Below the pieces are notes generated by a model that did not search any database, had not been told where the DNA came from, and was given only the letters and a program-made list of their open reading frames with translations. This document shows, one piece after another, positions 25,501 through 28,358 of a DNA stretch of 64,000 nt. The DNA is taken from assembly GCA_013619105.1 (NCBI GenBank), contig JABXKU010000002.1:32228-96227 (forward strand), given 5' to 3'. Source of the DNA: Desulfuromonadales bacterium (GTDB lineage: Bacteria; Desulfobacterota; Desulfuromonadia; Desulfuromonadales; Syntrophotaleaceae). The position numbers and the translations under genes were made by a program. How positions within the stretch are numbered: the stretch's first letter is position 1; each line of letters opens with the position of its first letter.

Positions 25501-28023
25501 AGTGACGATACGGCACAAATGGGTAGCGGCCGTGACGTGGTCTTGGGTGACCATGGTTCGGTCCAGGTCGATGGCGTCCATCGCGATATTACAACCACCG
25601 AGGTGGGGACCGGCGGTGATGATCAAATAGAGGCCGGTTCAGGGCGGGATATCCTGCTCGGTGGGGCTGCTGATGACCGGATCAGTGGTGGCACTGATGA
25701 TGATCTGATTCTGGGCGATTTCGGGACAGTCTATCGTGATGGTTCCGATGTCATTGAGCAGGTTGTCAGTACCGATGAAGGGCAGGGCGGCAATGATACC
25801 ATCGAAGGGCAGGCCGGCAACGATGCCATCATCGGCGGGGCTTTCGCTGACACCATCTTCGGTGGTCATGCTGATGGCAGCACGATCTCCGATGCCGATG
25901 CTGATCTGATCTTCGGAGATTCCGGACAGATAGATTACACCCTGGGCCTCGTGGATGATGCGACCAGTACGGCAACCGGTACCGGCGGTTCGGACATAAT
26001 TGAAGGTAACGAGGATGATGACATCATTTTCGGTGGCGTCGGTGTCGACAGGATCAGCGGCAATGCGGGGGCCGACATCATCTTCGGTGATAACGGTGCC
26101 CTGGGGGGTGCTGACGGAGGTCCAGGGAATAACGATCTCTATACCATTGATCCGACCACAGGGGGTGCTGATACCCTCTTCGGCGGGGTTGGCAGTGACT
26201 TGCTACTCGGCGGTAGCGGAGTCGATTCGATCCATGGCGATGCAGGCGATGACCTCCTTCTGGGCGACCATGGGCGCGTTGTTCGCGATGCCTCTGGCAA
26301 CGTTCAACGCACGGAAGCTTCGGACTTTGCCGAAGGGGCCGGCGACTATCTCTACGGTGATGCCGGCAATGATATCCTGGCTGGCGGCACCGGCAGTGAC
26401 ACGCTATATGGTGGCGTCGGAGACGACATCCTGATAGGTAGCCACGGCGTAGCGGTCGAGAACGATGGAAGCGGCCAAGCGAATGATGTCTATTCCAATG
26501 CCCCGGATGACAGCGGCGACACTCTGTTCGGCGATACTGGCAACGATGTCCTGCTCGGTGACAGCGGTTACCTGACCCGTAGTTCCTCGGGGCAGGTTCA
26601 GTTCATCAGCTCAACTTATCTTAACCGGGGCGGCGATGATGTCATCACCGCCGGCGATGGCAACAACATCGCGGTCGGCGGGTTCGGTTCTGATACGATC
26701 ACAGCTGGCAGCGGTGATGACATCATTTTTGGCGACAACGGTGACATCCTCTTCGAGGGCGATCTGCCGAGCCAGGTGGTCACCACCGGTCCAGGTATAG
26801 GTGGTGACGATATCATTGCCAGTGGCGCCGGTAACGATATCGTTCTAGCCGGGTTCGGCGACGATGACGTCCGTGGCGGTGCTGGTAACGACAGTGTTAT
26901 CGGCGACAACGGTCAGGTTTTCATGCATAGCACCGGAGCGTCCCACATACCTGCTAAAGTGAAGAGCACCGATCCTTCTTTGGGTGGCAACGACACCTTG
27001 AGAGGAGACGCCGGTAACGATGTTCTCATCGGTAGCGCTGGCAGTGACTCCTTGATGGGCGGGGAGGGGAATGATTTCCTTTCCGGTGACGGTGGCATGG
27101 CTACAAGCTTGAGTGGCAAATGGCAGTACCTGGAGACGATTGATCTTTTCAGCGGGGGGGATGATCTTTTAATTGGTGGGCCCGGCAACGATGTGATGTT
27201 GGGTGGTTACGGTGCCGACACCTTCCATGGCCTGTTCAGCGAGGATGTCATGGTCGGTGAATATGCCCGTCTGACCCTCGAAAATGACAAGGCAGTCTCC
27301 CTGGTGAAACTCGCTCAAGGGGCTCTCGATCTGATCGCAAACAGGCAGTTCCTGCTGTACGTGCCGCCGGTAAAAGTGTCTGGAGAAGCTGAAAATGTAG
27401 TCACCAGGATCGACTACATAACAGATGGGGACCGCGCTAGAAGCCTTTTTGAACGAGAGCCGGTCCGCGATCATCACGTCGCCACTCACGTTTACGCGCA
27501 AGGCGAAGCGGCTCCTGCCAATGCGCCTCAAGAGGAACAAATCGACATGGAGGCCTCCGAGCAAGACACCGGCCGCGAAGGGCAACCGGATGTTTCCTCT
27601 GATGCAGGCCACGATGCTGAGACCGTAAATCCCCAGGACAAAACGCCTGTCTCACAGGCAGAAGAAGCGAAAGAATTGGAATCCCAGGACGAAACAGCTG
27701 TCCCGCAGGGAGAAGAACAGAAAGAATCGGAGTCTCAGGAGAATTCGGCGCGGCTGGATGAAGGCACGGTACCGCTGCTGGCCGGGCTGGTCGGATGGAC
27801 CTCCGTCGCTGGACAACGCCACCCGACCGGAACAATTCTCGACCGCGGCAGTTTTGGCTCTCTGGGGCAGAAAAAGGATCAGCGCAAAATGTTGCGCTGG
27901 CATGATGGTGAGTTGAAGGAAGGAAGGTCTAACGACAAACGGGCATTCCCTTTCGTGGGCATCCCCGGTTTCAATCTGCAACCAAGGAGCAAAAGAGATG
28001 GTGAAGTCAAAAGAAAAAGCTGA
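1..28023 (+). CDS. Giant modular RTX-type surface/secreted protein with metzincin motif (5' partial)
   Basis: The frame is open from base 1 to the TGA at 28021-28023, so at least 9,340 residues are encoded and the start codon is upstream of the window. A GTG at 274 is only an internal valine. Order of parts (residues numbered from base 1): ALE modules 1-520; metzincin motif 853-863; beta-rich segments with EF-hand-like DxDGDG loops to about 2730; helical repeats about 1399-1693; RTX cluster about 2852-3042; mixed RTX and WSLxVDG modules to 4800; PLYxD repeats about 4817-5283; nine tandem WSLxVDG modules about 6798-7620; helical segments on both sides of these; main RTX array about 8179-9087; charged tail 9088-9340. 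Asp/Gly richness, very few cysteines and RTX nonapeptides fit a large calcium-dependent, type I-secreted adhesin-like protein of the kind found in marine and sediment proteobacteria. No secretion genes are in view. Substrate and localisation are inferred. Confidence 0.96.
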   Translation, partial: DQLTGTVLSYDSYGAAVIINLATGQAWTGKETQSIALKDASQGTFRLSLDSQPTTQIAWNATAFEVKAALEGLDNISRVFVSGSGSELDPWVVTFDDQQWHGVPQLQVNSAGLNALSSVVVNRTILPDSIVVNAQSGTFTLKVDGQTTKAIAYDATAEQLKLALESLSTVQVDTVAVIETGSSDHRWVLVWDTPPDTVIVDGSLLGSKNIYFADPNALVVNSDSGSFTLTYDGLTTAALASDASATQIQTALESLTNIGADTISVSGSGVATDPWVIDGDSSWIASNLSPNGINLGAAPASSVTIAAAAYIPVTSSVDITSTPSHIILSNDADGGMFTLSFGGETTAPLRFNAADGEVEEALEALSTVGDATVSTATVTGSANAWKISIPSNTVQTLSTGDRGFSLVAAGQEVSTSIGLFRYPQAPATSATLGTVQHAEGGEGADLLIGSDQNAKQQIALEDGVTGGVFTLTYGNKTTKDIAYNATAETVKAALEEIVSVTVKVEVDGGPGSFALRSWQTPWVVSLTDSLLEVQMLTTDGSKLTADDAAWQIKLSGTPVKGQVWTLKGDGVTLGEYTSQTDDDLDAIVEGLVDEVNSGWLEDSDGYTAVVVEDSYHTLILTKKDGATSNQLVTLELDAVAVDSSVSLEELADVAVGNGPNVFILPKDGGADLIIGGEGDILDLSGIYKDNVVTVIQSEDVTLLRLKDSSGSLYTVTAFGAFAEIKLPEDVKKYDALMADVSLGLGSGAADISAMELTAMVASAKAHWQSLDQVNTSDLVDLEFVIADLPGLALARLDGTTITIDPNAAGFGWFVDTTPMEDSEYLRGADGGALTALPGSGAEGRFDLLTVLKHEMGHFIGLEHSTGSDALMSATLAQGIRRDFVDPSVLVWHDDSIDGAQQAVTDTDASTLLQGLESFSGWAAGFKTEIDRLSASAPVPFVKQSLAELWNLSGANYTAIVDDIREALETLFGSNNITAADLVGMTHTLAINDDWSATWILTEGPTSNPLDFKASVQLSRSDQQVSPDFSDDALGGFFGLVVPDSVTATDFTLQTALALDFVFGLDGSGEFYVSDPSLTGSLGIDHDQSFDLTLQLGPVAAEVAGGTLRLNTAVTMGVDGRLATAADGTINGEIRSLSVAPDSSYEVLLPVVFQAPLPALNGAMATIAGSSSDLSSNLSMSGFFGSLENNLHADSLFSLVSLLKNFSFDGILGGISDTFDSLIDADSIAYQKLPIINKSLMEVIGGDQEIQEIVVTGASGGTFALSYGDGTTTEETAAIAFNAGAQELEQAIEALSTISEVTVEKLATGHWKVVFDSNRDRPEMTVNDSALSGINAGAAIQTSQDGGNFIEVIQSGVDYLRDNITDLASLERELNFLIQSAFGTDLIDFGIGTKDGVKNADINLKELSAELNSASTDEEIAMALAEELYEDLYAELKEKRDIEVARSVLEAYNLSADATKDEIVTGLAESGVLQTLKDAVQAIKDADAEAQANGLLETNGSYMSNFLRLQEAGFTSGSSNLKIEAALDNTDDIDFIKGLWNQLEAGTLTGMAEDIAKSFFAVRNLDYSAISSEADIATEMTRMMTEQVEAIKQSRDLISLGGADLQEAAALLQSHNLLDSSSDYALALALIQGDRLDAVLASAALLSSSAIDPDQALSELEDAGLDGSSTDSDIALSVVATEASFAARKADRDTLFNYETNRLIHFTFEDMAFTVEFSFERHLSADIPFEFDLQDLTNAPEVPEAIKALIGDGGLFEVDVDAAGSIALDAFIDLELGVGLDFSGLFIPQPFVTDNTGITLGLEAGTGDPLNFEASIGVPIIGEVSMAVKDGTANLSLLGHLGLVEEVDGDHRYTISELVSSGTSLLDLKLGASANLDLPLYFPTPNLPMGGSTADNNGDGFADNVLHLATGFDAFGGFSGLEVVVPNLLAGFNLFRILNDPVAIVHGLEGLFDGLKDGFEAAFAPDFDGDGISDFNLPLIGDKLQETAGFVDDLKHAVVGTADMDAAGELSGTYTGGIGGALLGNEDNLDKTTIEIIQDALFKTLGKNDVGGLDLLKRVVYSADGTAVYESITSADQVQLTLDDEHIQFNLVLAGTIFNLPIPIDFDSSVPGLGLDINSNIELNLDYVFGFGFGFAVDPDNPAKGAGIYLDTSGVTPKGAEFELELSASVPGLDATAVLGFLQAQVQDTVDADGASGIYGSFSVDIRDPNGNDDRLMLLGLGTCKSELPEFLEDKNGSGGLRANLVATLAAGVNIDLDLSLGIEDPFDVFGMEMSFPELTTTLHYDQVFLEIDTSTAPSTFGGTPLVVFEDVTLDLGGFISDFASPIIGTLKQFIDPIAPIAELLTTPIELIDELNNIPGLSVTGTAENTLLGMAGTILGNTKYAGVVKAVKAIADAIKLADAVADFIEVENPGDPILIRFGDFTIGGNLREEDDPASEAPVTAPEAKTTADLKDEDSDADSSKKANKFLDSIGTTPGSIQFPILTNPSTIFGLLRGETVDLFVYDLPALNLEFEYNKAFPIIPQIPVILATLGGKVTASTDLSFGFDTSGINQWAEGWNLPDPTTLLSGELELNEWDFNLDEVFQVFNGFYLGDYAFDGTNFTTEKPELTLGVDIKAGPAIGLSGLMELGIVGGIGADIEFDLNDDPALPGHLSYYDSLEDYQANAFDGKMYGLEILDRLEHGPFCLFDTSGSFSAGLTAFLNIGTPPLLSFNYEFLSVTLARFDFECLGEEPPILVDPDDAYRPEVISDVNTPAPDGLYLQAELDNGTRIYYGKAKDDDGVIHINVGDTAYKRGAGYYDADPTDGLDPKFINELVEITGDLVEIDGQEIEVTKIRWGNYVEEFTGIKKIVVHAGDGDDQVIVDSNVSAQLELHGGSGDDLLFTEGTGLVTIYGGDGDDQISGSLLSDFLFGGAGDDVIDGGQDGSGVSGDDYIVGGYGNDIIEARDGNNTLYGDAVGDAINGGNDTISSGMGIDLIYAGAGNDIVKSAEGDDWLDGGDGDDLLEAGDGTDVLLGGSGNDVLNGGLKVDTLIGGDGDDTFQWLSDDAQDFVAGGGGSDLLEMTATDATERIDISAVTIAAVKGVDRTQVTVTRPAGIDLVETSEVDHPSQSFTYVHPVDQGILVDISGGTVIEMVTTEVERFDIDSGMGADSVEVADLQESEVTNITLDLGDGGATQTVEDTYRDENGDPVMGPTIEFISVGGTQVGAIEQETQLNFRGDAELGEAYEVYLNGTRFSYTAQQGEDMAAVVKALKGLIDADDIFNASSFRESLDISLVQGGSTFTFDYKVPEANEIGVLDVPYVPVFSEALLDFTDREVATDDIWTLTLEEASYSYTVRAGDGVESIINALVNGYQVTEGTEIVQVDGINSGADSQYLAVVAGTLVTVTARDTETSFGVDFGRTYLSEQTYSYEKPVYGDDGAIDTVVIHGGSHNLYGEHYDVDDQLALSTDGAAGGISIVNENGSNFLILNGRGADQAPIFDANNVPTFQGDSLSIFGYGGDNTINATGVDNSRNYLSMYFVTEGGDDTLVGTPFADVLDSSLGDDTLTGREGVDYFFDTGGHDILKEAFNRDVSLFGDTLVVGTILGDDGGELNQANKVAEQEANAAAQTREAYITLRTGSANPTAPTATLTAPSSAASLSTINTVDSQVEITLLGEVKSGQVWNLTVNGAVYSHVVGSDDASLTMVAVAKGLADQINDAKQSYTAEDRNPEPIIHGLTDTADVYEAGAEVETLIDPEVGDEIFEEAMISGGTSNNVLVVGDSDNQINVGLEELAVSNWKGRVELDNMGNDDVWNEYYLINLKNDGAKYYVRDTGGGSGYDELLIRGTAEKDIFTLNSAGDKGMVSYGEFYDQNFPYSVEYQASNILADSGELSTDVTISGPAPLQDDLVIVKDGMDLLPQFSGTTATLTITADSSADGTLLAGQQWIIQLGGKVYRYTSMEGDTDASIAAQLQQLIQGDSPQREDVIFSKAERLTLETLGGDDLIVSHDTVIQTIVAMGEGNDLITVGTVPTIPDRGHADLQNQSGIPIADTRHMSNGNTAPMYVYGSTGDDYFEVNHNMAELFLFGQEDDDTFVINTFLVLNDDPDQPSEITNLSRLFGGTGSNRYEYLQNAPVHVFGGSGNDTVIISGTAIADTFIITEKFVAGAGRVTYFSGIEKLEINAAGGDDEIYVLSSPTHLELTLRGGTGDDNIHLGGDHPTLFFDPPAFTYQPPSFIIQDDPYIEYSVSTKTAEAFTVQIGASVLEEMLGYGFIENIGLILNPEYRKYYEQEVRDRVENWYYANKSTYRYFDLKYDGGLEGLISDTVMTDCEIAFRVIDMYAEGTIQMPTVTFETGTEVWPEPQTITPPAITIDPDPFAIKVDAVHRLDGIKGLVKIDGGEDSYSDQDSLIVHGKDSPGDLTGTLGNIQVDDVDYLNLSGLGLDQRTVNDTTFDGVWLRNFEDLDLRLGDGNDSFLLDVAALDGETIETRLSLGGGDDFVEVKSLAGVTNILGGAGSDTVEVTDEQQTLVGISEQLNFDGDGAIIEQSSGITYNPAVHDGLLDAVSSVYIDTAGGTVATPIEQYREKILSAARSAHISVIDGVTVEGPGLYQQVPVINGLNVTWEWQSVAEATASISLLTESLGQYWNAATISLAGMVKNGEDWILTLNGADYIYRANETDGLSLDVVALGLQAAVGNSYTLAVDGPVLTVTAKDDSAFSASILRDLNSAGSITGNLYKNLSQFELRGTVIPGHKWAITLGGAEYSYVAQAGDTLQSVAAALQLAINSDYQAHVEQYLDLYVMAIDPVTGEAIVDTIQRRGVQAQGYLETGFQLLGYQLRDDADGLLFEDIYGNLTSDIAGKPVIIVDQSAALSRPLYLDTDGHLTTAGTSIQALQIIQNSTTAVPLYQVADGTISTRSGGTLLERVEMGTAQVLPIHFDANGNKEVLRAVAYGYQQQGYQQYGYYLYADGTKSTTSIAIDATVVKTFNDALAVPLYQYIDSLGNLVTTTENLGAAKYDAPSEPLTNPGKSTNHPDQVAYRAWQAYNNFMNSNVDGDGNPYSGDVYIYYELLRGWKVTPIATSDSQAGAYPLINSDITGGALYLDVNGNLTTVATGNQPDWQNGFQRKDANGNPLYLDAEDRLTTDATKAYRQAIIVTNQLLYLDGQGHSTLEVNTNRQAIQRDVSSSRAVPLYMQEYNLDGGGDTLIAAYTTRIPDPSIVIDDDNRSGFAQPLYYDELGNKTTTPTPNKFYAATDNNVAPLIWYDTQGLDVETDHYPAVPRVDGNGTSAGGVIYNRDEDGNLFENPEATIEVDRLKLVVGTRPFEMYESIDDGAIDSLRVLAGGATDSLSGTLTDSTLTGLELSEAIDFVDIEGITIESGVHDDSLVIESIIEGSVVITTGGGNDNIRVGNPAGRVDEIRGNLQISGDGGADHLDIDNSGASDTFDSVLTANALTGLAPGVIGYDGIENLDIALGSGQDTFSARSTSALTQVVDTGGDSIFNVGGSLEPLGGIDSTLTLVAGDGTDILNISNEGDDSGATGRVGETVVDDVAFCKVTGFGMTDGSSDGIRYADFETMNITLGDGDDNITIDSFGPCETFVHAGIGQDNIFARGGMTGDGDHRIWLDGGQDGDNYTIDLELAKQTSSGINLIKIDDIGTSGIDQLLFLGSSNNDTIQLDTVYRREEDADHEFSADRWTDYGEHGDGLIISRFGDGASAYQVTDVLDEAALMEVTERDLNTTENYQVINYETVESISMHGGAGDDKFISDDASQQFDVFGDGGNDSFFVGSVLSTETVLVAGREVTVVNEVTHGTTFPMKFYGGEGDDYFEVSHNLADIELYGDNGDDTFFIRALLTLRDDGQLSVVESAQTKASGVAETLKPVIATIAAGDGSTSEIQELSLGTANSGTFSLEFDGNETGVINVGTTSAQTAANIETALNSTSVNAKIQVAVSDTTAKAFEISFTEFGDQAELSFGQTNTLINTQNHSDVDTREVDIDTLVYVQNAQVKIDGGAGFDALAIVGTALSDNFYIYTEDIDTDGDLIADTTVQRIYGAGLQLGNILSIERIQLLTGAGDDNIYLYGVDFGARADLVVNTGTGSDSVFFGGDTLTFDQVTLGSNWTEYASVAGYIVGAASSEIAYGLTIGTVDLLNPNRVVPFDGQKLEYRESVTVSAVKDLAGIVTPVAIVGGEGMVDRLYLHNEDGYSSVDFADTSIKKRLITTDDSKVTITTVQPVNGETDLLASLPASVEDSLHEYIREQVLFYDRYATDPALQDSGGLIDSLDALAGAETQAISLAAGMSYAAFQDTLDGGSVVSAISQLQDFLAGSGFTVNTMTTAHPDPSRSEPLYDISSISDGFLTLKWSGQYQEYVKDGVTGRNLVGISLLTAAEHTVELAAGYIETVTAGSVVNWSSMSETGTPTTIHFSQFEEVDLTLNQTEASQITLSNSLHAGQTFIHAGAAADTFTVKAVGGQTFLHGAAGDDVFNVGSGTIDAIANQLFLLGEAGNDTVVIDSSLATEGADATLEQNTVQHWYSEQQLSKITNALQVSSLTSAENTQLVEALQAEAIIYAGIVADGANLGVLTDVALRAAQDAAASLTADLSASQSVFEDRIETLIASEEAVFTDYLEGLLRDYRSAQDNYDATEADYNAAVTAKDNWWSSLSDGERWWIDFWGLFGAKDANVQKYQAEIEVAQKARIPAQVDLEGIRAIAAKYFTNSQLTNCPVDSEIESYLNQTVLNAPENALSEKMNSYRISYEAAETVTVVALQKARAAADAVVGLADSGQLPSRIDTLISAIDDLTIELEKAVVSLTVQAKVDFTGQTPAAGQRWSLRVDEVLYYHDVTSGSESLAGVLDRLTQQLDDVAGYSAVRSGDGIDVIKLSSDNLSLSYNIAVLQPNVVSQSTLQQVAFSGTPDRGTIWSLWVDGTEYSTSVTDDATTMLAVTKDLARQIGAISGYSAVVSEGVSTDKATLDISRVTPGIMAVTKTNYLDSAVTVAGVSGTVNLANIAQDIAHAGDRWSLWVDATEYSLTVADETLSMILSALAQKVRDGSGYTVIEDASNNKITITKASGTLNLALSFAPRADAVDSATPITTMVTLKGTPADGDRWSLWVDNSEYYYTVSGTSVSRAAVATELALQIDGLTGYGAKFVEDTIVITKLHGGTLDVEHTISQSAGTVAVASTTLVTFSTAPADTDVWSLVVDGTTYSHTVSGDGVPLSTVVTDLAAQVDAENGYTAVVEGDTLSITNLAGGLLMVEHTISVSDAGIISTTAVTDLATFSGTPARTDVWSLIVDGTAYSHTVSGAGVLLSTVVTNLAAQVDAVDGYTAGVEGDGIAITKLAGGSLSLSHKIVRPAGTVDAATASTVLVSLGGTPIGGDLWSLALDGATFSYEVSGTDSSLSPAANDLASQINSLTDYVAVAEGTQLSIVKPTGGTIVAQLTSINPQAAGALSSTTVELSGTPTDGQRWSLWVDGQEYFITVSSENISQVAANLATQIGASNGYQTDDASGGTFTIIKAGGVPVVSYYISEQTAQSQGNDLEYILELTGTPIDGESWQLIVDGTSYVYTVPDKSTSLTTVITHFASTINDATGYAAQAYVDADNGIFEIHITKSASSFGALDVSLSVGGQATGGDLAARVNSNASIERRDLFYDLKLSPELLENNKVVNDLTAVQELLAHMAAGDLAAATTYAELSAPTYADAETLFADTAFSEIVLAYKDAQKLAGNFSDYLSADYENLRVLFHNMQKFEILQKGLSGFDFNTFKNDYYVTLQDLSDTVNQELFEKLTEKAELEAKLASLENDLLVNVEPTKLRNDNVVGQFLDQRDRTSADFDSMNNYLYTSYKEELTVSWDFIFWPVSWSPTEQEIVDSRSLDSRYKSALKSKNESAGYYNNAVAANADATADFNALQGEITDLQNKLTEVDSYISSNYNTIDSLTSDLNNKYALLRTLSRIVVDVISTRTADPTAFEADGSLLAQIVDYQNLYLVTGAAGIDSPSSTNFIRGTVGEGNYVYRTETGKDYFEVLSLTGLNTGGIHVGHDDVENLVVKTGAATDRIDVRDTLSGSDSTVRLETGAGDDLVNVSSDAPEHLGTLDGILGDLSIDAQAGDNTLNVSDFGSTDADTSVVISQDTIKGLAQGDIDYAATGGTFGGGINITAGQANDFLTVASVRSGDTTNIRLNDGDDRVMATGTVIAGDLVIHGDAGSDIIDATAVAVGVSLYGDHGDDILFGGRGADMLAGGLGNDVILGDGGGVSSHFDGSTLLAALNGGSGISGTASGTYDCRILLSDGRSREFDLFGMQTVQDLLDGFNDFAGVSASISTTGDRLELTDQTLGSEIFSVTAMNGSTAVADLGLLQQDVDHDGIIRGELVYRQLRQVRTGGGMGDADSIDAGAGANLVMGGVGGDRISAGSGDDILIGDNGQIEYMATGQLQAIQTLDADVAGSDTIKAGDGANTVLGGAAGDWITTGSGSDLILGDHGVVSFRAGLVSRVYTTNPGTGGEDRVAAGDGNNIVLLGDSDDTAQMGSGRDVVLGDHGSVQVDGVHRDITTTEVGTGGDDQIEAGSGRDILLGGAADDRISGGTDDDLILGDFGTVYRDGSDVIEQVVSTDEGQGGNDTIEGQAGNDAIIGGAFADTIFGGHADGSTISDADADLIFGDSGQIDYTLGLVDDATSTATGTGGSDIIEGNEDDDIIFGGVGVDRISGNAGADIIFGDNGALGGADGGPGNNDLYTIDPTTGGADTLFGGVGSDLLLGGSGVDSIHGDAGDDLLLGDHGRVVRDASGNVQRTEASDFAEGAGDYLYGDAGNDILAGGTGSDTLYGGVGDDILIGSHGVAVENDGSGQANDVYSNAPDDSGDTLFGDTGNDVLLGDSGYLTRSSSGQVQFISSTYLNRGGDDVITAGDGNNIAVGGFGSDTITAGSGDDIIFGDNGDILFEGDLPSQVVTTGPGIGGDDIIASGAGNDIVLAGFGDDDVRGGAGNDSVIGDNGQVFMHSTGASHIPAKVKSTDPSLGGNDTLRGDAGNDVLIGSAGSDSLMGGEGNDFLSGDGGMATSLSGKWQYLETIDLFSGGDDLLIGGPGNDVMLGGYGADTFHGLFSEDVMVGEYARLTLENDKAVSLVKLAQGALDLIANRQFLLYVPPVKVSGEAENVVTRIDYITDGDRARSLFEREPVRDHHVATHVYAQGEAAPANAPQEEQIDMEASEQDTGREGQPDVSSDAGHDAETVNPQDKTPVSQAEEAKELESQDETAVPQGEEQKESESQENSARLDEGTVPLLAGLVGWTSVAGQRHPTGTILDRGSFGSLGQKKDQRKMLRWHDGELKEGRSNDKRAFPFVGIPGFNLQPRSKRDGEVKRKS
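2248..2655 (+). other. Metzincin/matrixin-like zinc protease domain inside the giant protein
   Basis: Bases 2557-2589 encode HEMGHFIGLEH, an exact metzincin zinc motif HExxHxxGxxH (His853, Glu854, His857, His863). Eight residues later comes the Met-turn-like DALMSA (Met871), as expected for metzincins. The upstream segment has the TIDPNAAGFGWFVD stretch that I recall preceding similar embedded protease motifs in giant bacterial proteins. All zinc ligands and the catalytic Glu are intact, so activity is plausible. Whether it processes this protein itself or an external substrate is unknown. Confidence 0.85.
4195..5080 (+). repeat. Helical repeat block in the giant protein
   Basis: About 295 residues are predominantly helical, within an otherwise beta-rich protein. 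Six degenerate units share the motif N/G-L-x-x-S-S-x-(D/E)-x-(D/E)-I-A. They begin near 4228, 4348, 4528, 4685, 4837 and 4981, roughly 50 residues apart. Sequence is rich in Ala, Leu and Glu. I do not recognise the family. It may be a rigid spacer or a protein-binding platform. Confidence 0.6.
8554..9125 (+). repeat. RTX calcium-binding repeat cluster I
   Basis: Consecutive GGxGxDxhx nonapeptides are seen here, for example GGSGDDLLF, GGDGDDQIS, GGAGDDVID and GGDGDDTFQ, with short interruptions. This is the classic hemolysin-type calcium-binding repeat that folds into a beta-roll when calcium is bound outside the cell. Confidence 0.93.
14450..15850 (+). repeat. PLYxDxxGNxTT repeat block
   Basis: About a dozen irregularly spaced copies of the motif P-L-Y-x-D-x-x-G-(N/H)-x-T-T. 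They lie near 14569, 14659, 14746, 14833, 14929, 15244, 15346, 15424, 15520, 15640 and 15724, with diverged members at 14452 and 15817. They resemble Rhs-type YD repeats only in the Tyr/Asp/Gly/Thr pattern. Between them lie Gln/Tyr-rich and Asn-rich stretches. I know no named family for this block. Confidence 0.7.
19500..20390 (+). other. Helical, Trp-containing segment before the tandem array
   Basis: About 300 residues with little Gly and much Ala, Leu, Glu and Gln, likely coiled coil. In the middle is a strikingly aromatic patch with KDNWWSSL followed by ERWWIDFWGLF (about 19910-19975). A single NCP Cys occurs near 20115. A comparable aromatic patch lies in the helical segment after the tandem array. 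Confidence 0.55.
20392..22860 (+). repeat. Nine tandem ~91-residue WSLxVDG modules
   Basis: Nine units follow one another. Their W-S-L-(W/V)-V-D-G cores begin near bases 20431, 20704, 21000, 21270, 21538, 21811, 21084+1000 (that is 22084), 22347 and 22611, a spacing of 263-296 bp. The unit pattern is F-S-G-T-P-x-x-G-D-x-W-S-L-x-V-D-G-x-x-Y-S, then T-V-S-G, then a helix ending L-A-x-Q-(I/V)-(D/N), then G-Y-x-A-V-x-E-G and I-T-K-L-A-G-G. Units 5 and 6 are very similar even at the DNA level, suggesting recent duplication. Single diverged copies occur near 1636, 9640, 9925, 10945, 11715, 13885 and 14170. The family is not one I can name. Confidence 0.85.
22861..23830 (+). other. Helical, Trp-containing segment after the tandem array
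   Basis: About 320 residues, mostly helical with heptad-like Leu/Ala/Glu patterns near the end (for example LQGEITDLQNKLTEV at about 23670). An aromatic patch VSWDFIFWPVSW lies near 23490-23530. Together with the segment at 19500-20390 it brackets the nine-unit array, as if the array were a loop or arm on a helical stalk. This arrangement is inferred. Confidence 0.55.
24535..27260 (+). repeat. Main RTX array with GDxG supermodules
   Basis: Dense RTX nonapeptides are arranged in about twelve longer units. Each unit has GxGDDxILGDxG, then a variable strand pair, then TTGxGGDDxIxAGxGNDxxLGG. Examples are LILGDHGVV, VVLGDHGSV, LILGDFGTV and IIFGDNGAL. The array is interrupted at about 24715-25080 by a flagellin-IN-like insert. 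The repeats bind calcium in known RTX proteins and assist folding after type I secretion. Confidence 0.93.
24736..25020 (+). other. Flagellin hook IN-like motif inside the RTX array
   Basis: The segment follows the pattern of the flagellin hook IN motif: a strand ending LLSDGRSREFDL, a helix with T-V-Q-D-L-L-D-G-F-N, then V-S-A-S-I-x-x-T-G-D-R-L-x-L-T-D, and finally T-A-V-A-D-L-G-L-L. The match is by pattern recall, not by search. In flagellar hook-associated proteins this motif is structural. Here it sits alone between RTX units. Confidence 0.6.
27262..28023 (+). other. Charged C-terminal tail of the giant protein
   Basis: After the last RTX unit come about 250 residues with a Glu/Gln/Ser-rich low-complexity stretch (27530-27760). 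It contains an imperfect internal duplication around SQDETAVPQGEEQ. A short hydrophobic piece TVPLLAGLVGW follows, then a strongly basic end (RSKRDGEVKRKS). Typical RTX exporters recognise a C-terminal signal with few positive charges, so this end is atypical. Confidence 0.6.
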
Positions 28024-28348
28024 GACAAAAACGGACAATATCACGGTGGAGGATGCCCAGTCTAAGCCTGCTGTGCGCTGGGACGATTCGAAAATGGCTA
28101 GCACTTACGCCAATGTTTGTAATGTTGCGTGTACCCGAGAAGAGATGACCCTGCTGTTCGGTACCAACCAGACTTGGCAAACTGGGGGAAAGGAGCTGAC
28201 CGTCGAGCTGAGCAACCGTGTCATCCTCAATCCCTTTGGCGCCAAACGGCTGGCCATTTTGCTGGGTAACACCGTCCGTGAATTCGAGGCGCGATTCGGT
28301 GAGCTTAAGCTTGAGGTCGATGTGGACAAGGGTGAGAAGAAGCCCTGA
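27998..28348 (+). CDS. DUF3467 domain protein
   Basis: This small protein of 116 residues matches the DUF3467 pattern: W-D-D near residue 28, A-N-V-x-N-V, then T-R-E-E-M-T-L-L-F-G, an N-R-V-I-L-N-P-F-G-A-K-R-L strand-helix unit and a final FEARFGEL segment. An AAGGAG site about 10 bases upstream supports the ATG at 27998. The start lies 26 bases inside the giant gene in another frame, so the two are probably translationally coupled. The family is widespread in bacteria but has no assigned function. The N-terminal 25 residues are charged and lack a signal peptide, so it is likely cytoplasmic. Coupling to a secreted giant protein suggests, by inference only, a role in its production or export. 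Confidence 0.85.
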   Translation: MVKSKEKAETKTDNITVEDAQSKPAVRWDDSKMASTYANVCNVACTREEMTLLFGTNQTWQTGGKELTVELSNRVILNPFGAKRLAILLGNTVREFEARFGELKLEVDVDKGEKKP

Positions 28349-28358
28349 CCTTCCCCTT

